A stretch of 25,438 bases of DNA from JBBRYK01 sp038237665 (GTDB lineage Bacteria; Actinomycetota; Thermoleophilia; Gaiellales; Gaiellaceae), in assembly GCA_038237665.1 (NCBI GenBank), contig JBBRYK010000035.1:1-25438 (forward strand), in the 5' to 3' direction. The translations under genes were made by a program, and so were the position numbers. Below, one piece after another: positions 1 to 8,684 of the stretch. A model generated the notes under the pieces. The model saw only the letters and a program-made list of their open reading frames with translations. It was not told where the DNA came from and did not search any database. Every line of letters starts with the position of its first letter. Positions within the stretch are counted from its first letter, which is position 1.

Positions 1-13
1 GCTCGACGGGCCG

Positions 14-991
14 GTGAAATTCTCGGTGCTCCAGGGCGGCAGGCGCCGCCGTCACGTCCGCCCTTCCCTGTTGCTCGTCCTCGCGCTCGCCGCGGGAGCG
101 GCCGCAGGCGGCGCGTGGCTGGCCAAGGGTGGAAACGGTGGCTCGGGCATCGAGGCCGCCCAGGCGGCCCGGCCCGTCTACGCGGCGTCGAAGATCCCGC
201 CCGTCGTCGTCCGGCCCAACTTGCTGGTTGCGACCCGCTCGCTCGCCCGTGCCGGCTTCTCGCCGCCGCTGACCGCCCGGGCGGGGATCCTCGTAGACAC
301 GACCACCGGCAAGGTGGTCTGGGCCCGCCACGAGCACGTCCGCCTGCCGATCGCCTCGACGACCAAGATCCTGACGGCGGCTCTGGCGATGGAGCAGCTT
401 GCGCCGCAGGACATCGTCACGGTCGATCCCTACGTCCCGCGCGTCGCTCCGTTCCGGGAAGGCCTGCGGGCCGGCGAGAAGGTGGCTGCCTGGAAGCTCT
501 TCTACGGACTGCTGCTCTATTCCGGCAACGACGACGCGGCCGCGCTCGCCATCGCCTCGGCGGGGAGCCGCCCGGCGTTCCTCGCTTTGATGAACCGGCG
601 CGTGCGCCAGCTGGGTTTGAAGGACAGCCACTTCACCAGTCCCAGCGGAGTACTCGACAAGGGCAACTACTCGACGGCCTGGGATCTCGGCGCGATCACG
701 CGCTGGGCCCTCCAGAACCCCCGCTTCCGCACGGTTGTGCGGACGCGCGTCAAGCGGGTCAGCTGGCCGGCGCCGACGTACAGCAAGATCTACGTGAACA
801 AGAACCACCTGCTCGGCAGCTATCCCGGCGCCGACGGGGTGAAGACGGGCTGGACGACGCTGGCGAGCCATTGCCTTGTGGCCTCGGCCCACCGTCACGG
901 CGTCCGGCTGCTGGCGGTCCTCCTGCACGCCGACGATCCGTACACCGACGTCCGCCGCTTGCTCGACTACGGCTTCAAGCGCCGCGGCTAG
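14..991 (+). CDS. D-alanyl-D-alanine carboxypeptidase (penicillin-binding protein, peptidase S11)
   Basis: This 325-residue protein trims the terminal D-Ala from peptidoglycan stem pentapeptides outside the membrane. The three active-site motifs of the S11 family are visible in order: S-T-T-K (Ser115 nucleophile, Lys118), S-G-N (170-172) and K-T-G (277-279). An N-terminal stretch of basic residues followed by a hydrophobic segment (about 18-40) is an uncleaved signal/anchor or signal peptide, and a Pro/Ala-rich linker precedes the catalytic domain at about residue 80. The GTG start at 14 is the first in frame; a start before the window cannot be excluded. The usual C-terminal PBP5 beta domain and amphipathic anchor are absent, so it resembles the shorter DacB/DacF-type actinobacterial enzymes anchored at the N-terminus. 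Its stop overlaps the stop of the convergent LOG gene. Confidence 0.93.
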   Translation: MKFSVLQGGRRRRHVRPSLLLVLALAAGAAAGGAWLAKGGNGGSGIEAAQAARPVYAASKIPPVVVRPNLLVATRSLARAGFSPPLTARAGILVDTTTGKVVWARHEHVRLPIASTTKILTAALAMEQLAPQDIVTVDPYVPRVAPFREGLRAGEKVAAWKLFYGLLLYSGNDDAAALAIASAGSRPAFLALMNRRVRQLGLKDSHFTSPSGVLDKGNYSTAWDLGAITRWALQNPRFRTVVRTRVKRVSWPAPTYSKIYVNKNHLLGSYPGADGVKTGWTTLASHCLVASAHRHGVRLLAVLLHADDPYTDVRRLLDYGFKRRG

Positions 992-1704
992 TTCGAGGCT
1001 TCACTCGCGGCAGCCTCCATCGCCTCCGCCTGCGCCTCGGGCTGCGCGCAGGCGCGCTCGTAACACTCGACGACGGTCTCGACCGCCTCCGCCGGCTCGT
1101 CGGTGACGACCAGAAGCTCCTCGTCGGCGGGCGAGATCGTCCCCGCCTGCAGGAGCCGTGAGTCGATCCAGTCGAGGAGGCCCTGCCAGTAGTCGCGGCC
1201 GACGAGGACGACCGGGAAGTGGAACACCTTGCCGGTCTGGATCAGGACCAGCGCCTCGAAGAGCTCGTCGAGCGTGCCGAAGCCGCCGGGGAAGAGGACG
1301 AAGCCTTCGGCCGCCTTCACGAGCATCGTCTTGCGTGCGTAGAAGTGCTCGAACGTTAGGCCGAAGTCGACGTAGTCGTTCAGCTGCTGCTCGTGGGGCA
1401 ATTCGATGTTGAAGCCGACCGAGAAGCCGCCGCCGTCCTTGGCGCCCCGGTTGGCCGCCTCCATGATCCCCGGGCCGCCGCCTGTCACCACCGCCCAGCC
1501 GGCCTCGGCGAAGCGCCTTCCCGTCTCACGGGCAAGTGTGTACACGGGGTCGGGCTCGCGGATCCGCGCCGAGCCGAAGACGGCCACGGCGGGGTTCGGG
1601 ATCTGCTCGACGGCGGTGAAGCCGCGCCGGAACTCCTCGGCGATCAGCTCGACACTGCGCTCGAGGTGCGCGTCGGTCGAGGAGAGGATGTCGCGGTCTC
1701 TCAT
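988..1704 (-). CDS. LOG-family protein (TIGR00730-type nucleoside 5'-monophosphate phosphoribohydrolase)
   Basis: A 238-residue Rossmann-fold protein of the Lonely Guy/lysine-decarboxylase-like family. Characterised members hydrolyse cytokinin riboside or other nucleoside 5'-monophosphates to base plus ribose 5-phosphate. The two signature stretches are present: GGGPGIMEAANRGA at about 75-88 and PGGFGTLDE at about 139-147, with the catalytic Arg-Lys pair in the ARKTML segment (about 123-128). A longer open frame continues upstream to 2355, but that part only shadows the M50 gene. The ATG at 1704 overlaps the upstream TGA stop by one base (TGATG), which indicates translational coupling. The physiological substrate in this organism is unknown. 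Confidence 0.9.
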   Translation of the reverse strand: MRDRDILSSTDAHLERSVELIAEEFRRGFTAVEQIPNPAVAVFGSARIREPDPVYTLARETGRRFAEAGWAVVTGGGPGIMEAANRGAKDGGGFSVGFNIELPHEQQLNDYVDFGLTFEHFYARKTMLVKAAEGFVLFPGGFGTLDELFEALVLIQTGKVFHFPVVLVGRDYWQGLLDWIDSRLLQAGTISPADEELLVVTDEPAEAVETVVECYERACAQPEAQAEAMEAAASEASN

Positions 1705-2414
1705 CAGAGACGGTGTTGCGGGACGTGTGTCCCGATCATGCCGAGAATGAGCAGGAGCACGAGGCCGCCGTAGAGCACGGTGATCTCGAGGGCCTTGGTC
1801 CGGCCGCCTCCGGGAACGGTCGAGTAGGGAGCCGTCACCGCGATCTCGGGCGTCCAGGCAGGTACCTGCCTGGCAAGGTGGATCGCCCGCCAGACTGCGC
1901 CGCCGTCGAAGATCCCGACCGGAATCAGGTTGAAGAGGTTGAGCAGGAAGCCGGTGAACGCGAGCGCGTGCAGCAGGTTCGACCCGGTCTGGTTCGCGAT
2001 CGCCCAGCAGACGCCGGAGCCGAGCCCGCCGAGCGCCGGCCCTGCGAGCGCCACGAGCGCGTTCTTCCAGGGGTTGACCGGCGAGTTCTTGATCGCCACG
2101 AACGCGCCGAGAAACGGGATGAACACCGGCAGGCTGACCTCGAGGCCCTGGCGCTTGGCCTCGAAGAAGTGGCCGAGCTCGTGGACGAGGATCAGCACGA
2201 CGAAGCCGATCGCGAACTTCCAGCCCCAGATCAGGGCGTAGCCTCCGACGGCGATGAAGATCGAGAAGAACTTGACGAAGACGAAGCCGAACTTGATCGC
2301 CGCGCCCACGATCGCCGCAATCGGTGCCCAGATCCGCGAGACGAGCTTCCGCCAATCGGTGCCCCCTCTGGGGTGCAGCGGCTCGTAGTCGCGGTATTCC
2401 TGAACGGGCTCCAT
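1704..2414 (-). CDS. Site-2-protease-like membrane metallopeptidase (M50 family)
   Basis: A 236-residue integral membrane protein with several hydrophobic segments. Zinc-site motifs of intramembrane M50 proteases are present: HELGH (His78, Glu79, His82) followed by FFEAKRQG, and a distal NLIPVGIFDGG at 162-172 whose Asp170 would be the third zinc ligand. Family members cleave transmembrane anti-sigma factors or other membrane substrates. No PDZ domain is visible, so this is the compact type. The ATG at 2414 is preceded six bases upstream by a TACAAC hexamer on the minus strand, suggesting a leaderless or nearly leaderless mRNA. It is translationally coupled to the LOG gene downstream. The substrate cannot be inferred from the context. 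Confidence 0.88.
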   Translation of the reverse strand: MEPVQEYRDYEPLHPRGGTDWRKLVSRIWAPIAAIVGAAIKFGFVFVKFFSIFIAVGGYALIWGWKFAIGFVVLILVHELGHFFEAKRQGLEVSLPVFIPFLGAFVAIKNSPVNPWKNALVALAGPALGGLGSGVCWAIANQTGSNLLHALAFTGFLLNLFNLIPVGIFDGGAVWRAIHLARQVPAWTPEIAVTAPYSTVPGGGRTKALEITVLYGGLVLLLILGMIGTHVPQHRL

Positions 2415-2441
2415 CGCCTAGTTGTACCTAGCCCGCGGCCT

Positions 2442-3080
2442 CTAGGAGCCGCGGCCGATCCATTCCTCCCCGTCCTCGTAGACCTCCTTCTTCCAGAGCG
2501 GGACAGTTTGCTTCAGCGTGTCGATCGCGTCTTTGCAGGCGGCGAGCGCGGCCTCGCGATGCGGTGCGGAGACCGCGATGACCACGCTCGTCTCGCCGAT
2601 TCCGACCCGGCCGACGCGGTGTGCGATCGCGATCTTGCAGAGGTCGTAGCGCTCCTGGAGGCCGGCAGCGAGGTCGGCCATCGTCTGCTCGGCCATCCCC
2701 GCGTAGGCCTCATACTCGAGGTGGGTGACCGTGCGGCCACGCGACTTGATCCTGGTCGTGCCGACGAAGGTCGCGATCGCTCCGGCGCGCTCGTCGGCGA
2801 CCTCGGCCGCGACCGCGGCGTGCTCGAGCGGCTCCTCGCTGAGCGTGAAGCTGCCCCCCGAGACGGGCGGAATGAGAGCGACCTCGTCGCCTTCCGCAAG
2901 CTCCAGCTCGGGCGGCGCGTACTCGCGGTTGACCGCGTAGAGGAGGCCTGCAGGCGCCTCGCCGAGACCGAGCGCGTCCCAGGCGTGAGCGACGCTTGCG
3001 CCGCCGGGCAGCTCGAGCTCTCGCTCGCCGAAACCGGCGCGCTCCCGCAGACCGGCGAACAGCCGAACGGTCACCTTCAC
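2442..3080 (-). CDS. moaX: Fused molybdopterin synthase (MoaD-MoaE fusion, MoaX-like)
   Basis: A 212-residue fusion of both molybdopterin synthase subunits, which convert cyclic pyranopterin monophosphate to molybdopterin by sulfur transfer. Residues 1-76 form a ubiquitin-like MoaD ending in the diagnostic Gly-Gly (75-76, in PPVSGGS). Residues 77-212 form MoaE, with the FVGTTR segment, a conserved HR..GxG..GE stretch and the lysine-rich catalytic segment PLWKKE near the C-terminus. In free MoaD the Gly-Gly must be C-terminal to carry a thiocarboxylate, so the fusion probably needs proteolysis after Gly76, as described for mycobacterial MoaX. The GTG start at 3080 gives the usual MoaD N-terminus (MKVTVRLFAG). 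No other Mo-cofactor genes lie in the window. Confidence 0.93.
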   Translation of the reverse strand: MKVTVRLFAGLRERAGFGERELELPGGASVAHAWDALGLGEAPAGLLYAVNREYAPPELELAEGDEVALIPPVSGGSFTLSEEPLEHAAVAAEVADERAGAIATFVGTTRIKSRGRTVTHLEYEAYAGMAEQTMADLAAGLQERYDLCKIAIAHRVGRVGIGETSVVIAVSAPHREAALAACKDAIDTLKQTVPLWKKEVYEDGEEWIGRGS

Positions 3081-3122
3081 CGTCCTAGTGTGTCGAAAGG
3101 CGCGCGCAAAGCACGCGGCCGG

Positions 3123-3530
3123 CTACTTCTTCGGGTAGAGAACCTTGTTGCAGGTGACGTCGATAATGTCTGCGTTGTCTGAGATGACAACGTCAAACCC
3201 TGCGCCGCAGTGGACGAAATCCCGCCCGCCGTCGCGCACGTAGATGCGGTCGTTGCCCCAGCGGCCGACCATCGTGTCCTCGCCCGGGCCGCCGTACATG
3301 ACGTCGTCGCCCGGGCCGCCCCAGACCTGGTCGTTGCCCGCGTCGCCGAAGAGCACGTCGTTGCCGCCGAGCCCGTAGATGGCGTCGCCGCCCGCTCCAC
3401 CGTGGATCCAGTTGGCCTTGTTGTCGCCGACCAGCAGGTCCGGCCGGCTCGTGCCGGACGAGCCGGCGATCGCAGCGGAGCCCATCACAAGCGCTGCGAC
3501 GAACACGCTGATGAAAATGCGCTTGGCCAT
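3123..3530 (-). CDS. Small secreted protein with RTX-type (hemolysin-like) calcium-binding repeats
   Basis: A 135-residue protein starting at ATG 3530, chosen over the upstream GTG at 3659 because GGGAG lies just before it and it begins directly with a Sec signal peptide (basic MAKR, hydrophobic core, small residues near AIAG at about 20-23). The mature part is about six tandem nonapeptides of the G-G-x-G-x-D-x-U-x type, for example GLGGNDVLF and GGPGDDVMY, which in RTX proteins fold into a calcium-loaded beta-roll. Two cysteines in the last 25 residues could form a disulfide. No catalytic domain or type I secretion partner is visible, so function is unknown. It is divergent from the mutase gene, with 79 bases between their starts. 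Confidence 0.8.
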   Translation of the reverse strand: MAKRIFISVFVAALVMGSAAIAGSSGTSRPDLLVGDNKANWIHGGAGGDAIYGLGGNDVLFGDAGNDQVWGGPGDDVMYGGPGEDTMVGRWGNDRIYVRDGGRDFVHCGAGFDVVISDNADIIDVTCNKVLYPKK

Positions 3531-3596
3531 CTCCCGGCGCGGAGTGTAGGTCAGGATTCGCAACAAAGCCAGATTCGCCAGAGCGGAGCGAACACC

Positions 3597-3602
3597 TACG
3601 AT
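3597..3602 (+). promoter_or_regulatory. Putative -10 element of the methylmalonyl-CoA mutase gene
   Basis: TACGAT ends seven bases before the GTG start at 3610, with a weak TTCGCC hexamer 17 bases upstream. This spacing would place the transcript start at or next to the start codon. No Shine-Dalgarno sequence fits between them. Confidence 0.4.
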
Positions 3603-3609
3603 TCCTGGT

Positions 3610-5187
<1,578 letters not shown>

Positions 5188-5197
5188 CGCGTTCCCG

Positions 5198-6196
5198 GTG
5201 CGCATCCTGCTCGTCTCACCGATGTATCCGGGTGCCGACGCGCCCGACCTCGGCGTCTTCGTGCGGCAGGTGGAGCTCGCTCTCGCCGAACGCGGCCACA
5301 CGATCGACCGGGCAGTCCTCGACAGCCGTGCCGGAGGCAGGCTGCGCTACCTGAAGCTCAACCGCCGCGCGTTTGCGGCCCGCCCGCCCGACGTCGTCTA
5401 CGCGCATTTCCTCGTCCCGGGCGGCCTGATCGGCGCAATCGCCCACCGCGTCCCTCTCGTCGTGACCGCGCACGGCCAGGACGTGGCCAACGTCGGCACG
5501 ATCCCGGGGATCGGGCTGCTCACCCGCCTGACCGTACGCCGGGCCGCAGCGGTGATCGCCGTCTCCGGGTACCTCCGCCGTGAGCTCGAGGCCAGGGTGC
5601 CGGAAGCACGCGGGAAGACCGAGGTGATCGACTCGGGCGTCGACCTCGAGCGCTTCCGGGTCGAGCAGGCGCCCGCCGGCGAAGAGGGGCCGTCGTTCCT
5701 CTGCCTCGGCTCGCTGACGCCCCGCAAGAACGTCGTGCGGCTGGCCGACGCCTTCGCCCGGCTGGGTGAGGGCACGCTCACCTTCGTCGGCGACGGCCCC
5801 CTGCGCGAGGCCCTCGAGGGCAGGCAAGGCGTCCACCTCGTCCGGAGCGTTCCGCACGACGAGATTCCGGGCTGGATCGCCCGCTCCCGTGTCGTCTGCG
5901 GGCCGAGCCTGGTCGAGCCCTTCGGTCAGGCGCTGCTCGAGGCGATGGCCTGCGGGCGGCCGGTCCTCGCCACCCGGGTCGGCGGGCCGCCGGAGTTCGT
6001 GACCCCCGAGGCCGGCGTCCTCGTCAACCCCGACGACGAGCAGGCGATCGCGGAAGGGCTGCGCGCGGCGCTCGGGCTATCGTGCCCCAACCCGGCCGGC
6101 CGCACGGTGGCGGAGGAGCACGACGTCAAGGGTCAGGCGGAGAAGATCGAGGCGGTTCTCGAGCGCGCGGCTGCTACTCGCCGGCCGCGCGCGTAA
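5198..6196 (+). CDS. Glycosyltransferase family 4 (GT-B fold)
   Basis: A 332-residue retaining glycosyltransferase. The N-terminal Rossmann domain starts MRILLVSPMYPG and includes an HGQD segment that probably contacts the acceptor or donor. The C-terminal domain begins around residue 155 (FLCLGSLTPRKN) and holds the nucleotide-sugar motif EPFGQALLE (Glu240 and Glu248, the EX7E pattern), followed by a VGGPPEFV block. It is probably a cytoplasmic or membrane-peripheral enzyme acting on a lipid or cell-envelope glycan; donor and acceptor cannot be read from sequence. The GTG start at 5198 lies 10 bases after the mutase stop, so the two are likely co-transcribed, although no metabolic link is evident. 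Confidence 0.88.
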   Translation: MRILLVSPMYPGADAPDLGVFVRQVELALAERGHTIDRAVLDSRAGGRLRYLKLNRRAFAARPPDVVYAHFLVPGGLIGAIAHRVPLVVTAHGQDVANVGTIPGIGLLTRLTVRRAAAVIAVSGYLRRELEARVPEARGKTEVIDSGVDLERFRVEQAPAGEEGPSFLCLGSLTPRKNVVRLADAFARLGEGTLTFVGDGPLREALEGRQGVHLVRSVPHDEIPGWIARSRVVCGPSLVEPFGQALLEAMACGRPVLATRVGGPPEFVTPEAGVLVNPDDEQAIAEGLRAALGLSCPNPAGRTVAEEHDVKGQAEKIEAVLERAAATRRPRA

Positions 6197-6202
6197 CGCG
6201 CG

Positions 6203-6406
6203 TCAACCCTTCTGGAGCCGCCTGAGGTCGGCGAGCCTGAGCTCCACCAGCGGACGGACCCGCTCTTCGAGTCCGGCCTCGCGCGCGAGAGCAAGCGCCT
6301 CGAGGTAGGTCTCGCGCACCTTCTCGGCGCGCACGCCCTGCTTGAGCCGGTTGTCCCCGGTCACGAGCAGCTTCTGGATCCGTGCGCGCGTCTCGGCTTC
6401 GTCCAT
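6203..6406 (-). CDS. Small conserved-looking helical protein of unknown function
   Basis: A 67-residue soluble protein rich in Glu, Arg and Leu, predicted almost entirely alpha-helical, with no cysteine, transmembrane segment or recognisable motif. It starts at ATG 6406 and ends six bases from the convergent stop of the glycosyltransferase. Codon use matches its neighbours (strong G/C in third positions), which supports real coding. I do not recognise the family. Confidence 0.6.
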   Translation of the reverse strand: MDEAETRARIQKLLVTGDNRLKQGVRAEKVRETYLEALALAREAGLEERVRPLVELRLADLRRLQKG

Positions 6407-6483
6407 CCCGCGCCTTTCTTACCCCACCTGAGGCACCAGCGCGCAGTCCTTCCGGCCGAATGCCTGGGAGAGGTGTTGATCCG

Positions 6484-6570
6484 GACAACGGTATTTACCG
6501 AATTCTTAGCTTGAGTCTGTACTTTCTTGGTGAAATTCGCTATTTGTTGTCTTCCTTAAAAATCGTATAG
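6484..6570 (+). promoter_or_regulatory. AT-rich upstream region of the receiver-domain gene
   Basis: About 85 bases that are much richer in A+T than their surroundings lie between the start of the small minus-strand gene and the response-regulator gene. Candidate elements are TTGTTG near 6544 and TATAGG at 6566-6571 with about 16 bases between, which would start transcription close to the GTG at 6580. TTGAGT at 6511 is a further possible -35 element. The AT richness is clear; the exact promoter is not. Confidence 0.4.
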
Positions 6571-6987
6571 GTGCGACTTGTGAGTGTCATGCAGGCAGCG
6601 AAGGCAGCAAAGAAGCGCGCTGGAATCCGGGTGCTGATCGCGGATGACCATCGACTGTTCGGCCAGGCCCTGGAGGCTGTGCTCACAGGCGACCAGCAGT
6701 TCGAGGTGGTCGGCTACGCAGGAGATGGGAGCCAGGCGGTCGAGCTGGCGGGCGAGCTCCGCCCCGACGTGATCCTGATGGACATCAATATGCCGGTGCT
6801 GGACGGAGTCGAGGCGACGCGGAGGATCCGCAAGGCGATTCCGGACGCCCGTGTGCTGATGCTAACGGGCTCGAACTCGCGCGTCGACGTCGACCGCGCG
6901 AGGCGCGCGGGGGCGGCTGCGTACGTCACCAAGGACCGGATCGCGAGCGAGCTGATCGAGGCCATTCTCGGCGTCGTCGAGCAGTAG
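6571..6987 (+). CDS. Stand-alone response regulator receiver protein
   Basis: A CheY-like receiver of up to 138 residues with no output domain. From GTG 6571 the acidic pair is Asp25-Asp26 (IADDH), the phospho-acceptor is Asp71 (LMDINMP), the signalling Thr lies in MLTGSN and the conserved Lys is Lys121 (VTKD). The sequence resembles receivers of the NarL/LuxR class, but the protein ends right after the receiver where a helix-turn-helix would normally follow. In-frame starts are GTG 6571, GTG 6580 (with AGGTG six bases upstream, or leaderless) and ATG 6589, so the N-terminus is uncertain. No histidine kinase is adjacent. It probably works by protein-protein contact or as a phosphate sink. Confidence 0.85.
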   Translation: MRLVSVMQAAKAAKKRAGIRVLIADDHRLFGQALEAVLTGDQQFEVVGYAGDGSQAVELAGELRPDVILMDINMPVLDGVEATRRIRKAIPDARVLMLTGSNSRVDVDRARRAGAAAYVTKDRIASELIEAILGVVEQ

Positions 6988-6990
6988 TTC

Positions 6991-6999
6991 GGCTATCCT
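6991..6999 (+). promoter_or_regulatory. Putative -10 region of secG
   Basis: GGCTATCCT ends nine bases before the secG ATG. It shares its GGCTA core with the tRNA-Leu and rnpB promoters in this window. The short distance implies a transcript with almost no leader. Confidence 0.35.
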
Positions 7000-7008
7000 G
7001 GCCCGCTC

Positions 7009-7230
7009 ATGCTGCAAGCGCTGGCCGTCTGGCACGTCCTCGTCTCGATCGGCCTGGTCGGCCTGATTCTGATGCATTCGGGCCGGGACGCCGGCTTCGG
7101 CGGGATGGGCTTCACCCCAGCGTCGCAGGGCGGCACGCACATCGTCGAGCGGAACCTGACGCGGTTAACCGTGGTCGTGGGCCTCGTCTTCCTGGCCGAC
7201 ACGATCGCCCTCTTCCACCTGCTGCGCTGA
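7009..7230 (+). CDS. secG: Preprotein translocase subunit SecG
   Basis: A 73-residue membrane protein, the accessory subunit of the SecYEG channel. It has two hydrophobic segments (about 5-22 and 52-70) joined by a glycine-rich cytoplasmic loop containing LMHSGRDAGFGG and the VERNLTRLT segment before the second helix, which is the typical SecG layout and length. The ATG at 7009 lies 21 bases after the receiver gene. Its downstream neighbour is convergent, and I see no clear terminator in the 86 bases between. Confidence 0.85.
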   Translation: MLQALAVWHVLVSIGLVGLILMHSGRDAGFGGMGFTPASQGGTHIVERNLTRLTVVVGLVFLADTIALFHLLR

Positions 7231-7316
7231 CCGTGGCGGCGCCGGCTGGGCTTCCGCACAGCTGGGGCATCCGAGACTTTTGACACTACCGGTTGCATCG
7301 GACAGGTCGGTTTCGG

Positions 7317-8684
7317 TTAAAGCCCTGGTGCTGCCCCGATGCCGGTGACGTTGAACCGGGCCGTCGCGATCGACGGCACGAGCGCGGCCTGGGGATAGCG
7401 CTCGTCGTAGAAGTCGCTCTGGTTGACGAGCGCCCGGCTGCGGGTCAGGCCGGGGACGTCCGCGAGCAGCTCCGGCACTGAAACCGTGAAGCGCAGGTTC
7501 ACGAGCGGCTCGGCGATCCGGCCGCCACGGATGCTGAACGTGCCGTCCTTCGTCATCCCGGTGAGAACACCCTCGCGCGGGTCGACGATGCCGAGGTAGT
7601 GGAAGCGGGTGATGTAGATGCCGTCGCCGACGAGCTCGGCGAGCTCGTCGGTCGACTCCGCCTCGCCGGGAGCGACCTCGAGCGCCAGTGGGAGCGGCCC
7701 GTACGAGCGCTCGGCCATCGGTAGGGCGTGACCGGTGCTGCGTTGTCCTCCGCCGGCGCGCGCGGCCGAGGCCCGGTCCCAGACCACGCCTCGAGCGACG
7801 CCCTCGTCGACGAGGAGGACGCGCTCCTTGGGCGTCCCTTCGAAGTCGAACGCCTTCGGCAGGCCGAGCGGGTCGAGCGCGTCGTCAACGATCGTCATGC
7901 GGGGGTCGACCCATGGCTGCCCGACGCGGCCGGTGAGGGCGCTGCGCTCCTCGATCAGAGCCAGCCCGTTGAAGGCGTCCCACGCGAACCACTGGAGCAG
8001 CTCGGCGAATGCGTAGGGCTCGAGGACCGCCCGATATGACCCCGTGTCCACCTCCACCGCTCCCCGGGTTCGCTCGGCCTTCTCCGCCGCTTCGCGCGCA
8101 GTCGCCTCCGGGTCGATCTCGTCGACCTTCCACGAGGTCTGGTCGGCGAAGCCTGAGACGCCCTCGCCGGCCGCGAGGATACGAACCGTCGCATCCGTGA
8201 ACCGCTGCCCGGCGCGCACGCCCGTCGTTGACGCCACCGCCAGGTCGCACACGCCGCTCGTCACGTATCCGTAGGCGCCGAGTGGTGAGGTTGCCTCGAT
8301 TGCGGCCGCGGCGAGGCGAGCCTGCTCTTCGGGGGTGAGTGCGGCCGTCCGCTCGTCGTAGCCCTCGACGTCCGGCAGCGGCGCCGGTTCGGCCGGCCCG
8401 GGATAGTCCGGATCGGCCGTCGCGCCGGCCGCGGCCTCGCGCGCGCGCGCGAGGACCCCCGCGATGCCCTTCTCATCGATCCGGTTGGTGGACGCGGTCC
8501 CGATCGCTCCTCCGCGGATCGCCGCGACCTGCACCGTGCAGTTTGCGATCAGGGTGGGCTGATGGACTTCGAAGCCGGCGAATCGGGCGAGACCGGACTG
8601 CTCGCTCGAGACGACGACCTCGAGATCCTCCCCCGGCTCTACACGGTCGACGACCCTCGCCGCCAGGTCGAGCGAGGGAGTCAC
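7317..8684 (-). CDS. pmbA: TldD/PmbA family protein (PmbA/TldE subunit)
   Basis: The 455-residue partner subunit of the TldD-TldE metalloprotease, which in E. coli processes microcin B17 and degrades the unfolded antitoxin CcdA. Like other TldE proteins it lacks the HExxxH zinc motif of TldD but shares the fold; family blocks include an early GxAS/T stretch after a beta-rich region and the C-terminal domain containing GMTKDGTFSIRGG. The GTG start at 8684 overlaps the TldD stop by four bases (GTGA), so the two are coupled for stoichiometric assembly. A long open frame continues upstream through TldD but is only a shadow. No peptide-modification cluster is nearby. Confidence 0.9.
   Translation of the reverse strand: MTPSLDLAARVVDRVEPGEDLEVVVSSEQSGLARFAGFEVHQPTLIANCTVQVAAIRGGAIGTASTNRIDEKGIAGVLARAREAAAGATADPDYPGPAEPAPLPDVEGYDERTAALTPEEQARLAAAAIEATSPLGAYGYVTSGVCDLAVASTTGVRAGQRFTDATVRILAAGEGVSGFADQTSWKVDEIDPEATAREAAEKAERTRGAVEVDTGSYRAVLEPYAFAELLQWFAWDAFNGLALIEERSALTGRVGQPWVDPRMTIVDDALDPLGLPKAFDFEGTPKERVLLVDEGVARGVVWDRASAARAGGGQRSTGHALPMAERSYGPLPLALEVAPGEAESTDELAELVGDGIYITRFHYLGIVDPREGVLTGMTKDGTFSIRGGRIAEPLVNLRFTVSVPELLADVPGLTRSRALVNQSDFYDERYPQAALVPSIATARFNVTGIGAAPGL

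Noticed and set aside
1704..2355. N-terminal extension of the LOG gene to 2355
   Set aside because: The extension overlaps the M50 gene in another frame; the LOG family starts near the ATG at 1704 and the TGATG junction supports that start.
3589..3594. GCGAAC near the mutase start as an SOS half-site
   Set aside because: Only one arm (GCGAAC) is present, with no GTTCG at the correct distance.
7231..7316. Possible terminator between the convergent secG and pmbA
   Set aside because: GC-rich sequence with partial symmetry, but no clear stem followed by a T run on either strand.
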